Assembly (NCBI GenBank): GCA_963575745.1
Contig: CAUYUJ010001306.1
Coordinates: 38,695-102,694, forward strand
Reading direction: 5' to 3'
DNA length: 64,000 nucleotides
Origin: Prorocentrum cordatum
Taxonomy: Eukaryota; Sar; Dinophyceae; Prorocentrales; Prorocentraceae
Shown here piece by piece: positions 37,621-48,901 of the stretch (its first letter is position 1; each line of letters begins with the position of its first letter). A program made the position numbers and the translations under genes. Below the pieces are notes generated by a model. The model was not told the DNA's origin. It saw nothing but the letters and a program-made list of their open reading frames with translations, and did no database searches.

Positions 37621-40275
37621 CAGGGCTGGATCTGAGGCTCCAGGGCTGGATCTGAAACTCCAGGGCTGGATTTGATGCTCCAGGGCTGGATCTGAAGCTC
37701 CAGGGCTGGATTTGAGGCTCCAGGGCTGGATCTGGGGGTCCAGGGCTGGATCTGAGGCTCCAGGGCTGGATTTGAAGCTCCAGGGCTGGATTTGGAACTC
37801 CAGGGCTGGATCTGAAGCTCCAGGGCTGGATTTGAGGCGCCAGGGCTGGATCTGGGGCTCCAGGGCTGGATCTGAAGCTCCATGGGTAGGTCTGAAACTC
37901 CAGGACTGGATTTGAGGCTCCAGGCTGGATTTGAACGTCCAGGGCTGGATCCGAGGTTCCAGGGCTGGATCTGAAGCTCCACGGCTGGATTTGAGGCTCC
38001 AGGGCTGGATCTGAAACTCCAGGATTGGATTTGAGGCTCCGAACCTAAATCTGAAGCTCCAGGGCTGGATTTGAAGCTCCAGGGCTGGATCTGAAGGTCC
38101 AGGGCTGGATCTGAAGCTCCAGGGCTGGATCTGAGGCTCCAGGGCTGGATTTGAGGCTCCAGGACTGGATTTGAAGCTCCAGGGCTGGATTTGAGGCTCC
38201 AGGGCTGGATCTGAGGCCCCAGGGCCGGATCTGAGGTTCCAGAGCTGGATTTCAAGCTCCAGGGCTGGATCTGAGGCTCCAGGGCTGGATCTGAGGCTCC
38301 AGGGCTGGATTTGTGGCTCCAGGGCTGGACCCATAGGCGGACAACGTGATTTCGGTCTGTCAGCTCCCCGCGGGTGGCCAGGAAGGCCAGGAATACCGGG
38401 GCTGAATCTGAGCCTCCAGGGCTGGATCTGAATCTCTAGGGCTGGATAATCTGAGGTTCCAGGGTTGGATTTGAGGCTCCAGGGCTGGACCCATAGGCGG
38501 ACAACGTGATTTCGGTTTGTCACCTTCCCGTGGGCGGCCAGGGAGGCCAGGAATGCCGGAGCTGGATCTGTGGCTCCAGAGCTGGATTTGGGGCTCCAAG
38601 CTCCAGGGCTGGATCTGAGGCTCCAAGGCTGGATTTGAAGCTCCAGGGCTGAATCTAAGGCTCCAAGGCTGGATTTGAGGCTCCAGGGCTGGATCTGAAA
38701 CTCCAAACCTGGATTTGAAGCTCCAGGGCTGGATCCATAGGCGGACAACGTGATTTCGGTCCGTCAGCTTTCCGCGGGTGGCCGGGGAGGTCAGGAATAC
38801 CGGCGCTGGATCTGAGGCTCCAAGGCTGGATTTGAAGCTCCAGGGCTGGATCTGATGCTCCAGGGCTGGATTTGAGGCTCCAGGGCTGGATCTGGGGCTC
38901 CAGGGCTGGATCTGAGGCTCCAGGGCTGGTGGAAGCTCCAGGGCTGGATCAGCTCCAAAATTGGATCTGAGCCTCCAGGGCTGAATTTGAAGCTTCAGGG
39001 CTGGATCTCAAGCTCTAGCGCTGGATCTGAGCCTCCAGGACTGGATCTGAGGCTCCAGCCGGATCTGAAGCTCCAGGACTGGATTTGAGCTTCCAGGGCT
39101 GAATTCGAGGCTCCAGGGTTGGATTGGAGGCTCCAGGGCTGGATCTGAAGCTCGAGGGCTGGATCTAAGGCTCCAGGGTTGGATTTGAGGCTCAAGGGCT
39201 TGATTTTAGGCGGCACGGCTGGATCCATAGGCGGACAACATGATTTCGCTTTGTCAGCTTCCCGCAGGTGGCCGGGGAGGCCAGGAATACCGCGGTTGGA
39301 TTTGAAGCTCCAGGTATGGATTTGAGGTTCCAGGGCTGGATATGAGGCTCCAGGGCTGGATTTGAGGCTCCGGGGCTGGATCTGAGGCTCCAGGGCTGGA
39401 TTTGAGGCTCCAGGGCTGGATTTCAGGCTCCAGGGCTGCAGGGCTGAATCTAACACTCCAGAAATTCATTTGGGGCTTGAGGGTTGGATTGGAAGCTCCA
39501 GGGCTGGATTTGAGAATCCAGGGCTGGATCTGAAGCTCCAGGGCTGGATTTGATGCTCCAGGGCTGCACCCATAGGCGGGCAACGTGATTTCGGTCTGTC
39601 AGTTTCCCGCGGGTGGCCGGGGAGGCCAAGAACACCGGGGCTGGATCTCAGGCTCCACGGCTGAATTTGAGGCTCCAGGGCTGGATCTGAAGCTCCAGGG
39701 CTGGATTTGATGCTTCAGGGCTGGATTTGAAGCTCCAGGGCTGGATCTGCGGCTCCAGGGTTGGATCTGTGGCTCCAGAGCTGGATTTGAGGCCCCAGGG
39801 CTGGATCTGAGGCTCCAGAACTGGATTTGAGGCTCCAGGGCTGGATCTGAGTACGAAGCTCCAGGGCTGGATCTCAGGCTCCAGAGCTGGATCTGAAGCT
39901 CCAGGGCTGGATCTGAGGCTCCAAGACTGGATATGATGCTCCAGGGCTGGATCTGAAGCTCCAGGATTGGATCTGAGGCTCCAGGGCTGGATCTGAAGCT
40001 CCAGGGCGGGATTCGAGGCTCCAGGGCTGGATCTGAGACTCCAGGGCTGGATCTGAGGCTCCAGGGCTGGATCTGAAGCTCCAGGGCTGGATTTGGAACT
40101 CCAGGGCTGGATCTGAAGCTCCAGGGCTGGATTTGAGGCTCCAGGGTTGGATCTGAGGCTCCAGGGCTGGATTTGAGGCTCCAGGGCTGGATCCGAGGAT
40201 CCAGGGCTGGATTTGAGGTTCCAGTGTTGGATCTGAAGCTCCAGGGCTGGATTTGAGACTCCAGGGCTGGACCTT
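37620..40275 (+). repeat. 20-nt minisatellite with periodic spacers
   Basis: About 115 units of CTCCAGGGCTGGATCTGAGG, alternating between CTGAGG, TTGAAG and similar ends. The run is broken at 38331, 38492, 38737, 39227 and 39570 by 80-90-bp spacers holding CCATAGGCGGACAACGTGAT and TTCGGTCTGTCAG. Open frames of up to 409 codons are artefacts of the 20-nt period. Confidence 0.95.
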
Positions 40276-40359
40276 GCAACGACTCTCGCACGGATTGTAA
40301 CATCTCCGCAAGGACCCTGCAAGGACCTCCCGCAAACCTGCCACCTGGGGTGGTAGGGT

Positions 40360-40820
40360 GGCCGGAACATAGGATCTGGCCAGAACGTAGGATCTGGCCG
40401 GAACGTGGGATCTGGCCGGAACGTAGGATCTTACGTTCCGGCCGTAAGCTGTGGCCGGCGTGGCGCGTTCTCCTGGGCCCCTCGGAAACCAAAGTAACAA
40501 CAAAATCATTCAAAAAAAACATATTTTTGGACCTTTGGCTGCACCCATCCCAGAACGCCAAAGAACGCCCCAGGGCGCCTCAGAACGGTCCCAGAACGCT
40601 TCGGGACATCCCAGGACGCCTCGGGACGCTCCAGGGCGCCCCAGAACGCTCCAGGACGCCCCTGGACGCCCCAGAACGCCCAAGTGCGCATCGGCACAGA
40701 CGTGGTACGCAGCAGCGTACGCTGCCTTCTGGAGGGTCGGGTTCGGGCGGCCCCAAACAGCCCCAGGACCAGGACGTCCTGAGACGCCCTAGAAGGCCAC
40801 AGGACGCCCCAAAACGCTCC
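40360..40820 (+). repeat. 18-nt and ~10-nt degenerate repeats
   Basis: 40365-40440 holds four units of GGCCGGAACGTAGGATCT. 40555-40815 is built from CAGAACGCCC/CAGGACGCCT decamers, a family that recurs at 43795-43905. Confidence 0.8.
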
Positions 40821-40989
40821 TAGACGTTTGTTTGTTTTGTTTTGAGACACGACTAACTGCGCACAGTACGTCTACAGGGAAAGTCAAAAAGAGAACAGAA
40901 AACAAAAGAGCGATTTAAAAACTTAAAACTAACATTACAGGCCGCTAAGGCGGGCGATCGGGCGTTAGGGTGTATAATGCCTGCGGATC

Positions 40990-41230
40990 GGCGCGCGGGC
41001 GGGCGGGCGGGCGGACGGGCGGGCGGGCGGGCGGGCGGGCGGGCGGGCTTTTGCTTGCTTTTGCTTGCTTTTGTTTGCTTTTGCTTGCCTTTGCTTGCTT
41101 TTGCTTGCTTTTCCTTGCTTTTGCTTGCTTTTGCTTGCTTTTGCTTGCTTTTGCTTGCTTTTGCTTGCTTTTCCTTGCTTTTGCTTGCTTTTGCTTGCTT
41201 TTGCTTGCTTGGGCTTGCTTCGGCTTGCGT
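40990..41230 (+). repeat. GGGC run and 10-nt TTTTGCTTGC minisatellite
   Basis: A (GGGC)n-like run (40995-41047) is followed by about 18 units of TTTTGCTTGC. It generates leucine/phenylalanine-rich and lysine/glutamine-rich artefact frames. The GGGC tract could form G-quadruplexes. Confidence 0.9.
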
Positions 41231-41609
41231 GTGCTCAAAATCGTGATAAGTACTGGGGCACCCCGTAGAAATCTATATAAGTATTGTGTGACCATTCTAA
41301 CTCCAAGCCGGAGGGGTCCTAGAGCATCCCCAGCTTGAGCCCTAGCGGCGCAAGGTTGCGTCAAAAAACACAAGAAAGTGAAGCAAATGGGTCCTCCAGA
41401 AATCAAAAAAGTGAATGGTAACAGAAAAAAAAATGCGATTTTTAAAAAAATTGAAAAAATCACAATTTGTCGTGACCGTTTTCATCCTCACCTTCTTGTG
41501 AAATGAGGCAAAACGCCGATTTGCAAAAAATGAAAAATCATTTTTTCAAAAATGCAAAAAAACCTCCCTTTCTTGAAATGTTTGCTCATTTCTGAGCAAC
41601 GCGTTGCGA

Positions 41610-42400
41610 CCCATTTGTCTCCCTTCCTTGTGTTTTTTGAAAATCGCAAAAATCGTAAATCGTGCTATCGATACGGATTCCGTGATTTTGGGGGTGTCAA
41701 AAGTGGACCTTTGAAGCCTCCGAGCGCATTGCGAAATTAATTGGGCCAAAATACATAGGAAAGAAGCGCAGGGCGTCGCGCCCGTCGCGTGCAAAAGTGA
41801 TTTCCAGATACCATATGCAATTTCGTTTTTTTTTTCGTGCGAAAATCTTCCTTTCTTGTTATTTTTGCTGCGTTGTTTTTTTTACGTTTCTGATGTTACC
41901 CGCTATCTTATGTATTAACGCTTTCGGGAGGGCAAACGGGCGACCGCGCCAACAAAAAACACAAGAACATGCAGATGGATACGCATTTTTTGCATTTTGC
42001 AAATCCTTGCTTGAACGACCTCGCCTTCTTGTCTTTTTCGCCTGCGGGGCCCTCGGACTGCCCTCCCCGAAAGCGTTAATCTATAATCAACAGGGTAACT
42101 TCGCAAACGAAAAAAAAGACAAGCAGCAAAAATAACAAGAAAGGGAGGATTTTCTCACAAAAAAAAAAAAAACGAAATTGCACAAAGTATCTGCAACTGA
42201 CTTTTGCGCGCGACGGACGCGACTCCATTTGTTTCCTTTCTTGGTATTTAGGCCCATTTAATTTCGCCATGCGCTCGGAGGCCAAAAAAGTCTCTTTTGG
42301 AACCCCCTAAAATCACGGAATCCTAAAAGGTAGGACGTTTTACGATTTTTGCGATTGTCGCAAAACACAAGACACCTCATTTTTTTTTTTTTGAGCACAG
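41610..42400. mobile_element. Long imperfect inverted repeat (fold-back element)
   Basis: The left arm (about 41610-41945) reappears reverse-complemented at about 42050-42400 around a loop of roughly 100 bp. Matching landmarks include AATCGCAAAAATCGTAAA, GATTCCGTGATTTT, CCTCCGAGCGCAT, CAATTTCGTTTTTTTT, TTTCTTGTTATTTTTGCTGC and TTAACGCTTTCGGG. The arms are AT-rich with poly-A/T tracts, unlike the GC-rich surroundings. No coding frame is credible. It fits a fold-back transposon or a non-autonomous hairpin element. Arm identity cannot be scored without alignment. Confidence 0.75.
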
Positions 42401-42725
42401 CGTGATCGCTTCGGAGACCATTTTTGCCAAAAAACACAAGGACAACTGGATTTTGAGAAAAAAAGCAAACTTTGAAAAAAAAGTGTGTTTTTCTCACTCC
42501 CTTGTCAAAAATGATTCCGCGGACCCAAAACGATGACGTGTGAGAGGTGGCGAAATGCAAGATACCGTATAGGATTTTTTACACTTTTTTGCAATCAAAC
42601 GACCGGGGATGTCCATTCTCACCCCATGTCGCTTAACAACCCCTACATCCCTCAGGTGAAGGATAGTGCAGGGTTAGTACCCTAACACCCTCAAATTATT
42701 CAAAAACATGGCAACCCTCTTAAGA

Positions 42726-43280
42726 TTACAAACCCCAGAGCGCTGCCCAGTTTTTGAAGGGAGCAAAAAGCTGTATAGGAGCAGACACAAAGCGTTCTGC
42801 AAAGAACACTGAACTGGCTAAGCCCTTAATTGACCAACCCAAGAAATGGGCCACAGCCAACATAAGGAATTCAGCACCCAGCAGCTCAGTGTCATAAGCA
42901 ATCAACGAAGAGCGAGCCCCCCAAAAGACCGCCCCAGCTGACACATAGCGCCAGGTAGGCAGACCAGAGGCACTGCCTTCAGACACAAGCATTTCCAGAA
43001 CCCATGCACAAGCAGCAACACCACCACCCTCACCCTCAGCCCCCGCGCGCAACCTGCAACCCCCATCCCAACTACCCTTAAGGGCTAGTGGTTTAGATTT
43101 GAGGTTTGTCAGAGTGAGGAACGAACCAAGGCATGATTTACGATTATTTTGTGCAAAGTTTACAAATCCATCAGGCTTCCTGTTCAGAGCCCTTTTCACA
43201 TGTTCAAAGAAGTCCAATTGACCTCTCTCGGCCAAAGCTACCATATTGTCTTTCCATAGAGTTGCAGCGAACTTCCGCAA
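42726..43280 (-). pseudogene. RNase H-like retroelement fragment
   Basis: The frame contains GSWDGGCRLRAGAEGEGGGV and, about 70 residues later, YDTELLGAEFLMLAVAHFLG. This resembles an RNase H fold (first Asp in the DGG strand, catalytic Glu in the LLGAE helix) of LINE-type retrotransposons. No reverse transcriptase domain is next to it, so it is a remnant. A second frame at 43398-43739 upstream may belong to the same element. Confidence 0.5.
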
Positions 43281-43397
43281 TGCAAATATACGTCACAGGT
43301 AAATTGGTTTCGCCTGGCTGCAAACATTCAATTGACCCACCAAGCTGCTGTTCTCACCAAAGCATTTGAGCACCGTCTGGCCATCCTGTCGAATGGG

Positions 43398-43739
43398 TTA
43401 ATCAATGTGCATGGCCACCTGAGCTTCGCCAGCCTGCTTACGTTTCTTTGCTTCAGGCTCAGGCAGCATATGACAAAGTAGCAGGGTTTGTCGTATGTTC
43501 AAGTATTTGGTAACCAGTGCGAACCCAAGCAATTCCAACGCTTTCACCACAAACTCCCTTTTGAAAGGAACAGCAGTAGGCCACGACTGCAGCGTCCACA
43601 TAGATAGCCAGTCTGTTCCCAAAACATCACAGAAAGTTGATTCCCATGAGGTCACCAAGGTTCCAGTGGTAGCATGTGCATAGGGACCCGCAGATTGGTT
43701 TAAGAGTTCTTCAGGTGCATGCTCCATTGTGCTGTCCAC
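43398..43739 (-). pseudogene. Hypothetical frame, possibly part of the same retroelement
   Basis: 113 codons with natural composition (WESTFCDVLGTDWLSMW, PFKREFVVKALELLGFALVT) ending in a basic KKRKQAGEA segment. It lies upstream of the RNase H-like frame in the same direction with a frame change between. No family was recognised. Confidence 0.4.
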
Positions 43740-43794
43740 AATCGAATTGATCAGTGAGCTGAGATTGTCGCCGCTAGCCGCACAAACATCATCA

Positions 43795-43905
43795 CGTCCC
43801 CAGAAGAACGCCCCAGAATGACCCAGAACATTCCAGAACGCCCCAGGACATTCCAGAACAATCCAGAACGCCCCAGGACTGCCCAGAAGGCTCCAGAACG
43901 CCTAG
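43795..43905 (+). repeat. Decamer repeat CCAGAACGCC/CCAGGACATT
   Basis: Short second array of the family at 40555-40815. It is followed at 43928 by TATAGGCGG and ATGATTTCGGTCT, the spacer motif of the 20-nt array. Confidence 0.75.
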
Positions 43906-43984
43906 GCCATCACAGAAACCCATGTATGTATAGGCGGCTTACATGATTTCGGTCTAGCCTTTGTTGTGCTTCCGGTTGCTTCCA

Positions 43985-45110
43985 AGCCCGGGAGAGACCG
44001 GACGGGAGAATATGCGCAGCCAGCCGGGTCAGCCACAGCCTGTGTAGACCCAGCCGAATCAGCCACAGCCTTTGTACAGCCAGCTGGGCCGGGCCAGCCA
44101 CAGCCTATGCGCAGCCATCCTGTGCACGGCCCGCTGGGCCCGTGTGCGGCCAGCCTGTCCTATGCATGGCCCGCTGGGCCCGTGTGCGGCCAGCCCGTCC
44201 TATGCACGGCCCACATGGGCCCATGTGCTGCCAGCCCGGCACTCGCCCCGCACGCCTTTGATTCACAGCCGCCGGCACTGGCCCCGCGCCCCGGCCCTGC
44301 GCCCCGGCCCTGGCCCCCGCGCTCCAGCCCCACGCCTGGTGCCATTTCTCCTTTTTGGATGTCTTCCCGAAGCCAGCGGGCACGGGTGTCAGGAGCACCT
44401 CCGGCGCTCACCCCGTGCGCCTTTGATTTACAGCCGCCGGCCTCGGCCCCACGCCCCGGCCCTGCGCCCCGGCCCCGGCCCCGCGCCGCAGCCGTGGCAA
44501 TATCACAATCTCAAAATATGACAATATCACAATACCACGCCCCGGGCACCCAAAATCACGGCCGCGGGAGGCTCCATCATAAAAGCTCATCAAAATGCGC
44601 AGGCGCTCCCTGCATGGCGCTCCCTGGCGCTCCCGGCGCTCCCCGGCGCTCCCCGGCGCTCCCTGCATGGCGCTCCCTAACGCTCCCTGGCGCTCCCTGG
44701 TGCTCCCTCGCGCTCCCGGCGCTTCCCTCGCCCTCCCTGGCGGTCGCTGGCACTTCCCGGCGCTCGCTGAAGCTCCCTGCCGCTCCCTGCCTTTCCCTCG
44801 CCCTCCCTGGCGCTCCCTGCCGCCCTGGCGCTCCCTAGCGCTCCCCGGCGCTCCCTCGCCTTCACTGGCGCTCCCTGCCGCCCTGGTGCTCCTTGACGCT
44901 CCCCGCCGCTCCCTGGCGCTCACTCGCGCTCCCTGTCGCTCCCGGCCGCCCTGGCGCTCCCTGGCGCTCCCGGCGCTCCCGGGTGCTCCCTGGCGATCCC
45001 CGACGCTCCCTGCCGCGCTGGCGCTCCCTGGCGCTTCCTGCCGCGCTGGCGCTCCCTGACGTTCCCAGGCGCTCTGAGGCGCTCCCAGGCGCGCCACGAA
45101 CAAGCCCGCC
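43985..45110 (+). repeat. GC-rich minisatellites (CAGCC-, GCCCCGCGC- and GCGCTCCCTG-based)
   Basis: 43985-44230 holds ~30-bp units with GGGCCCGTGTGCGGCCAGCC. 44260-44480 holds GCCCCGGCCCTGC units. 44595-45090 is a decamer array GGCGCTCCCT. No gene. Confidence 0.85.
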
Positions 45111-47930
45111 ACCCGCCTTCATTTATCTAACGACCCGGGCTGAGCAGGTAGCGGCGTCAGGAGCAAGCCCACCACCCATTCTCATTTATCTGACGGCCCG
45201 GGCTGAGCAGGTAGGGGCGTCAGGAGCAAGCCCGCCAGCCGCCCTCATTTATCTGACGGCCCGGGCTGAGCAAGTAGGGGTGTCAGGAGCAAGCCCGCCA
45301 CCCGCCCTAATTTATCTAACGGCCCGGGCTGAGCAGGTAGGGGTGTCAGGAGCAAGCCCGCCACCCGCCCTAATTTATCTGAAAGCCCCGGCTGAGCAGG
45401 TAGGGGTGTCAGGAGCAAGCCCGCCACCCGCCCTCATTTATCTGAAGGCCCGGGCTGAGCAGGTAGGGGTGTCAGAGGCAAGCGCGGCTGCTTCCGGCTG
45501 CTTCTGCCGGATCCCGGCTGCTCGCGACGCCCAGCTCGCTCCCGGCTCCCGGCTGCTCCCGCCACCCGCATTCATTTATCTAACGGCCTACGCTGAGCAG
45601 GTAGCGGTGTCAGGAGCAAGCCCGCCACCCGCCCTCACTCATGTGATGGCCCAAGCTGATCGGGTAGGGGTGTCAGGGGCAAGCGCGGCTGCTTTCGGCT
45701 GCTCTCGGCCGCTGCCTGATCCCGGGTGCTCGCGACTACTGGCTCGCTCGCGGCTCCCGGCTCCCGGCTGCTCCCGCCACACGCCCTCACTTATTTGACT
45801 GCCCGGGCTGATCGGGTACGGGTGTCAGGAGCAAGCGCGGCTGATTCTGGCTGCTCGCGGCCGCTGCCGGATCCCAGCTGCTCCCGACGCCAGGCTCGCG
45901 GCTGCTCGCGGTTCCCGGCTGCTCCTGCCACCCACGCTCACTTATTTGCCGGCCCGGGCTGATCGGGCAGAGGTGTCAGGAGCAAGCGCGGCTGCTTCTG
46001 GCCGCTGCTGGACCCCGCCTGCTCCTGGCTGCTCCCGGCTGCTCCTGGCTGCTCCCGGCTGCTCCTGGCTGCTCCCGGCTGCTCCCAGCTGCTCCCGGCT
46101 GCTCCCGCCTGACATCCTGCCCACGGCTGCTCCCGCCTGCCCCCGGCTGGTCCCGGCCGCTCCCGCCACCCGCTCTCATCTGACGGCCCGGGCTGAGCAG
46201 GTAGGGGTGTCAGGAGCAAGCCCGCCACCCGCCCTGACTTATTTGATGGTCTGGGCTGATCGGGTAGGGGTGTCACGAGCAAGCGCCGCTGCTTCCGGCT
46301 GCTCCCGGCTGCTCTCGGGAGCTGCCGGATCCCAGGCGCTCACGACTCCTGGCTGGCTCGCGGCTCCCGGCTCCCGGCTGTTCCCACCACCCGCCCTCAC
46401 TTATTTGACTGCCTGGGCTGATCGGGTAGGGGTGTCAGGAGCAAGCGCGGCCGATTCCGGCTGCTCCTGGCCGCTGCCGGATACCAGCTGCTTGCGACGC
46501 CCGGCTCGCGGCTGCTCGTGGCTCCCGGCTGCTCGTGCCACCCGCCGTCATTTATTTGACGGCCCAGGCTGATCGGGTAGGGGTGTCAGGAGCAAGCACG
46601 GCTGCTTCCGGCCGCTGCCGGACCCCGCCTGCTCCCGGCTGCTCGCGACTCCTGGCTCGCTCGCGGCTCCCGGCTCCCGGCATTTGCCTTCACTTATTTG
46701 ACGGCCCGGGCTGATCGGGTGAGGGTGTCAGGAGCAAGCGCGGCTGCTTCCGGTTGCTCCTGGCCGCTGCCGGATCGCGGCTGCTCGCGACGCCCGGCTC
46801 GTGGCTGTTCGCGGCTCCTGGTTGTTCCTGCCACCTGCCCTCACTCATGTGACGGCCCGAGCTGATCGGGTAGGGATGTCAGGAGCAAGCGCGACTGCTT
46901 TCGGCTACCCCCGGCCGCTGCCGGATCCCGGCTGCTTGCGACTCATGGCTCGCTCGCAGCTCCCGGCTCCTGGCTGCTCCCGCCGCCCGCATTCACTTAT
47001 TTGACGGCCCGGGCTGATCGGGTAGGGGTGTCAGGAGCAAGCGAGGCTGCTTTCGGCTGCCCCCGGCCGCTGCCGGATCCCGGCTGCTCGCGATTCCTGG
47101 CTCGCTCGCGGCTGTTCGCGGCTCCCGGCTGCTCCCGCCACCCGCCCTCACTTATTTGACGGCCCGAACTGATCGGGTAGAGGTGTCAGGAACAAGCGCG
47201 GCCGCTTCTGGCTGCTCCTGGCCGCTGCCGGATCTCGGCTGCTCGCGACGCCCGGCTCGTGGCTGCTCGCGGCTCCCGGCTGTTCCTGCCACCCTCCCTC
47301 ACTCATGTGACGGCCCGAGCTGATCGGGTAGGGGTGCTAGGAGCAAGCGCGGCTGCTTTCGGCTGCCCCCGGCCGCTGCCGGATCCCGGCTGCTCGCAAC
47401 TCCTGGCTCGCTCGCGGCTCCTCCCGGCTGCTCCGCCCGACCGCCTTCACTTATTTGACGGCCCGGGCTGATCGGGCAGTGCTGTCAGGAGCAAACACGG
47501 CCGCTTCCGGTTGCTCCTGGCCGCTGCCGGATCGCGGCTGCTCGCGACGCCCGGCTCGTGGCTGTTCGCGGCTCCCAGTTGTTCCTGCCACCCGCCCTCA
47601 CTCATGTGACGGCCCGGAATGATCGGGTGGGGGTGTCAGGAGCAAGCGCGGCCGCTTCCGGCTACTCCTGGCCGCTGCCGGATCCCGGCTGCTCGCGACG
47701 CCCGGCTCGTGACTGTTCGCGGCTCCCAGTTGTTCCTGCCACCCGCCCTCGCTCATGTGACGGCGCGGGCTGATCGGGTAGGGGTGTCAGGAGCAAGCGC
47801 GGCTGCTTCCGGCCGCTGCTGGATCCTGCTTGCTCCCGGCCGCTCCCGCCTGCTCCTGGCTGCTCCCGGCTGCTTCTGCCTGCCCACGCCTGCTCCCGGC
47901 TGGCCCTGGCTTCCCGGCTTGTTGCGCATT
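45110..47930 (+). repeat. ~60-130-bp tandem repeats with a GGGCTGATCGGGTAGGGGTG core
   Basis: At first 60-bp units (45110-45480), then ~110-130-bp units that add GAGCAAGCGCGGCTGCTTCC, GGCCGCTGCCGGATCCCGGC and GCTCGCGACGCCCGGCTCG. This is the same family as 36960-37620. All frames inside are artefacts. Confidence 0.9.
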
Positions 47931-48199
47931 GCGCGAATGGTTGGAGCAAGCATTTTCTGCTGAGCTTCGCAAGGCGCGCGTACCATTCTTCTCGCTGTCA
48001 CAAGTCCAAGCAAAATATGATTGGCAACGGGAGGCATAACCGTCACTGAAGTCGAGCCACCATCCGAGCGCCTCGCAATTGGAAAGTGTGTCCGGATGTG
48101 GCACCATGAACGCTTATATGCGGGCACAACTTTCATGTTAATTTCGTACCCAATCGCGCGTTTCTGTCCCGTTCATATAGCATTTGGCGCATGGTGAAT

Positions 48200-48643
48200 T
48201 TAACCGCATTCCGGGCACGCTGCATGGTCATTTCCTGGAGACGGCTCCACGACATAAGGCTTATAATGTTCGTCGCGCCACCACTCGAACACCTTTGTCG
48301 GAGAGCGTGGCGGGGGGGGGACCATGTCGGGCTCCTCCTCATAATCGTAACCGGGCTCCGACGAGTATTCCAACTTGTCTGCACATTCGAATATGCATTC
48401 ACGGATATTCTTCATGTCTGCACGCATTTCGTGTATATTTGTGCCTGCGCCGCAGCTGGGGCAGCTGTGCGATGGCGGCACGCTCGGCACACCGATTTGC
48501 GCAGAGCCATGGATGCCCGAGCGGGCTAAGGTAGCTTTGTTGCTCAAACGTGTGTCCCCGAAGACCAGAGCCGTCTCTTGGATGGCGCGACCGACCGCCG
48601 AGCAGAGGCCAGGTAAAAGGTCACCGACCTCTAGTGCATGCAA
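48200..48643 (-). pseudogene. Truncated ubiquitin-like / zinc-ribbon protein
   Basis: The frame has no ATG at its start and is cut off on its 5' side by the ~65-bp repeat at 48640. LVFGDTRLSNKATLARSGIH resembles the ubiquitin segment that follows the central helix (hydrophobic-F-x-G-x-x-L-x-x-x-x-T-L-x-x-x-x-I), preceded by a short helix. The first beta hairpin of the fold is missing. C-terminal CPSCG and CPECG could form a zinc ribbon. Between them lies an acidic, Tyr-rich region (YDYEEEPDMVPPPPRSP). Confidence 0.5.
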
Positions 48644-48755
48644 ACCAGCAGGTGGTATTCGTCAAAACCCCGCTGCGCAGCCTACGCAAAGCAAGTGCAT
48701 GCAAGCGTGCGGGTGGTATTAATCAAAGCCCCGCGGAGCAGCCTACGCAGGGGGC
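48640..48755 (+). repeat. Two copies of the ~65-bp repeat family of 36540
   Basis: GTGCATGCAAACCAGCAGGT, GGTATTCGTCAAAACCCCGC and CAGCCTACGCAAAGCAAGTG repeat once. The rest of 48756-48900 shows no gene. Confidence 0.75.
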
Positions 48756-48901
48756 GTGGAAAGATGCTTGTTGTCGTGGGTTGGAAATGATGCTGCGACG
48801 CTGCGTGTGAGCATGCACCGCTTTTTCTTCCGCTCACCAACGCACGCGGAACACTACTGCATTGTTGGCCGCCTATTGAAATCGCGGCACTGCTCCGAGC
48901 C

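Noticed and set aside
37515-40561. Frames of up to 409 codons rich in SPGASNPALEPQIQPW
   Set aside because: Artefact of the 20-nt minisatellite; variation does not follow codon positions.
40970-41338. Leucine/phenylalanine-rich membrane protein
   Set aside because: Translation of the TTTTGCTTGC decamer array, not a membrane protein.
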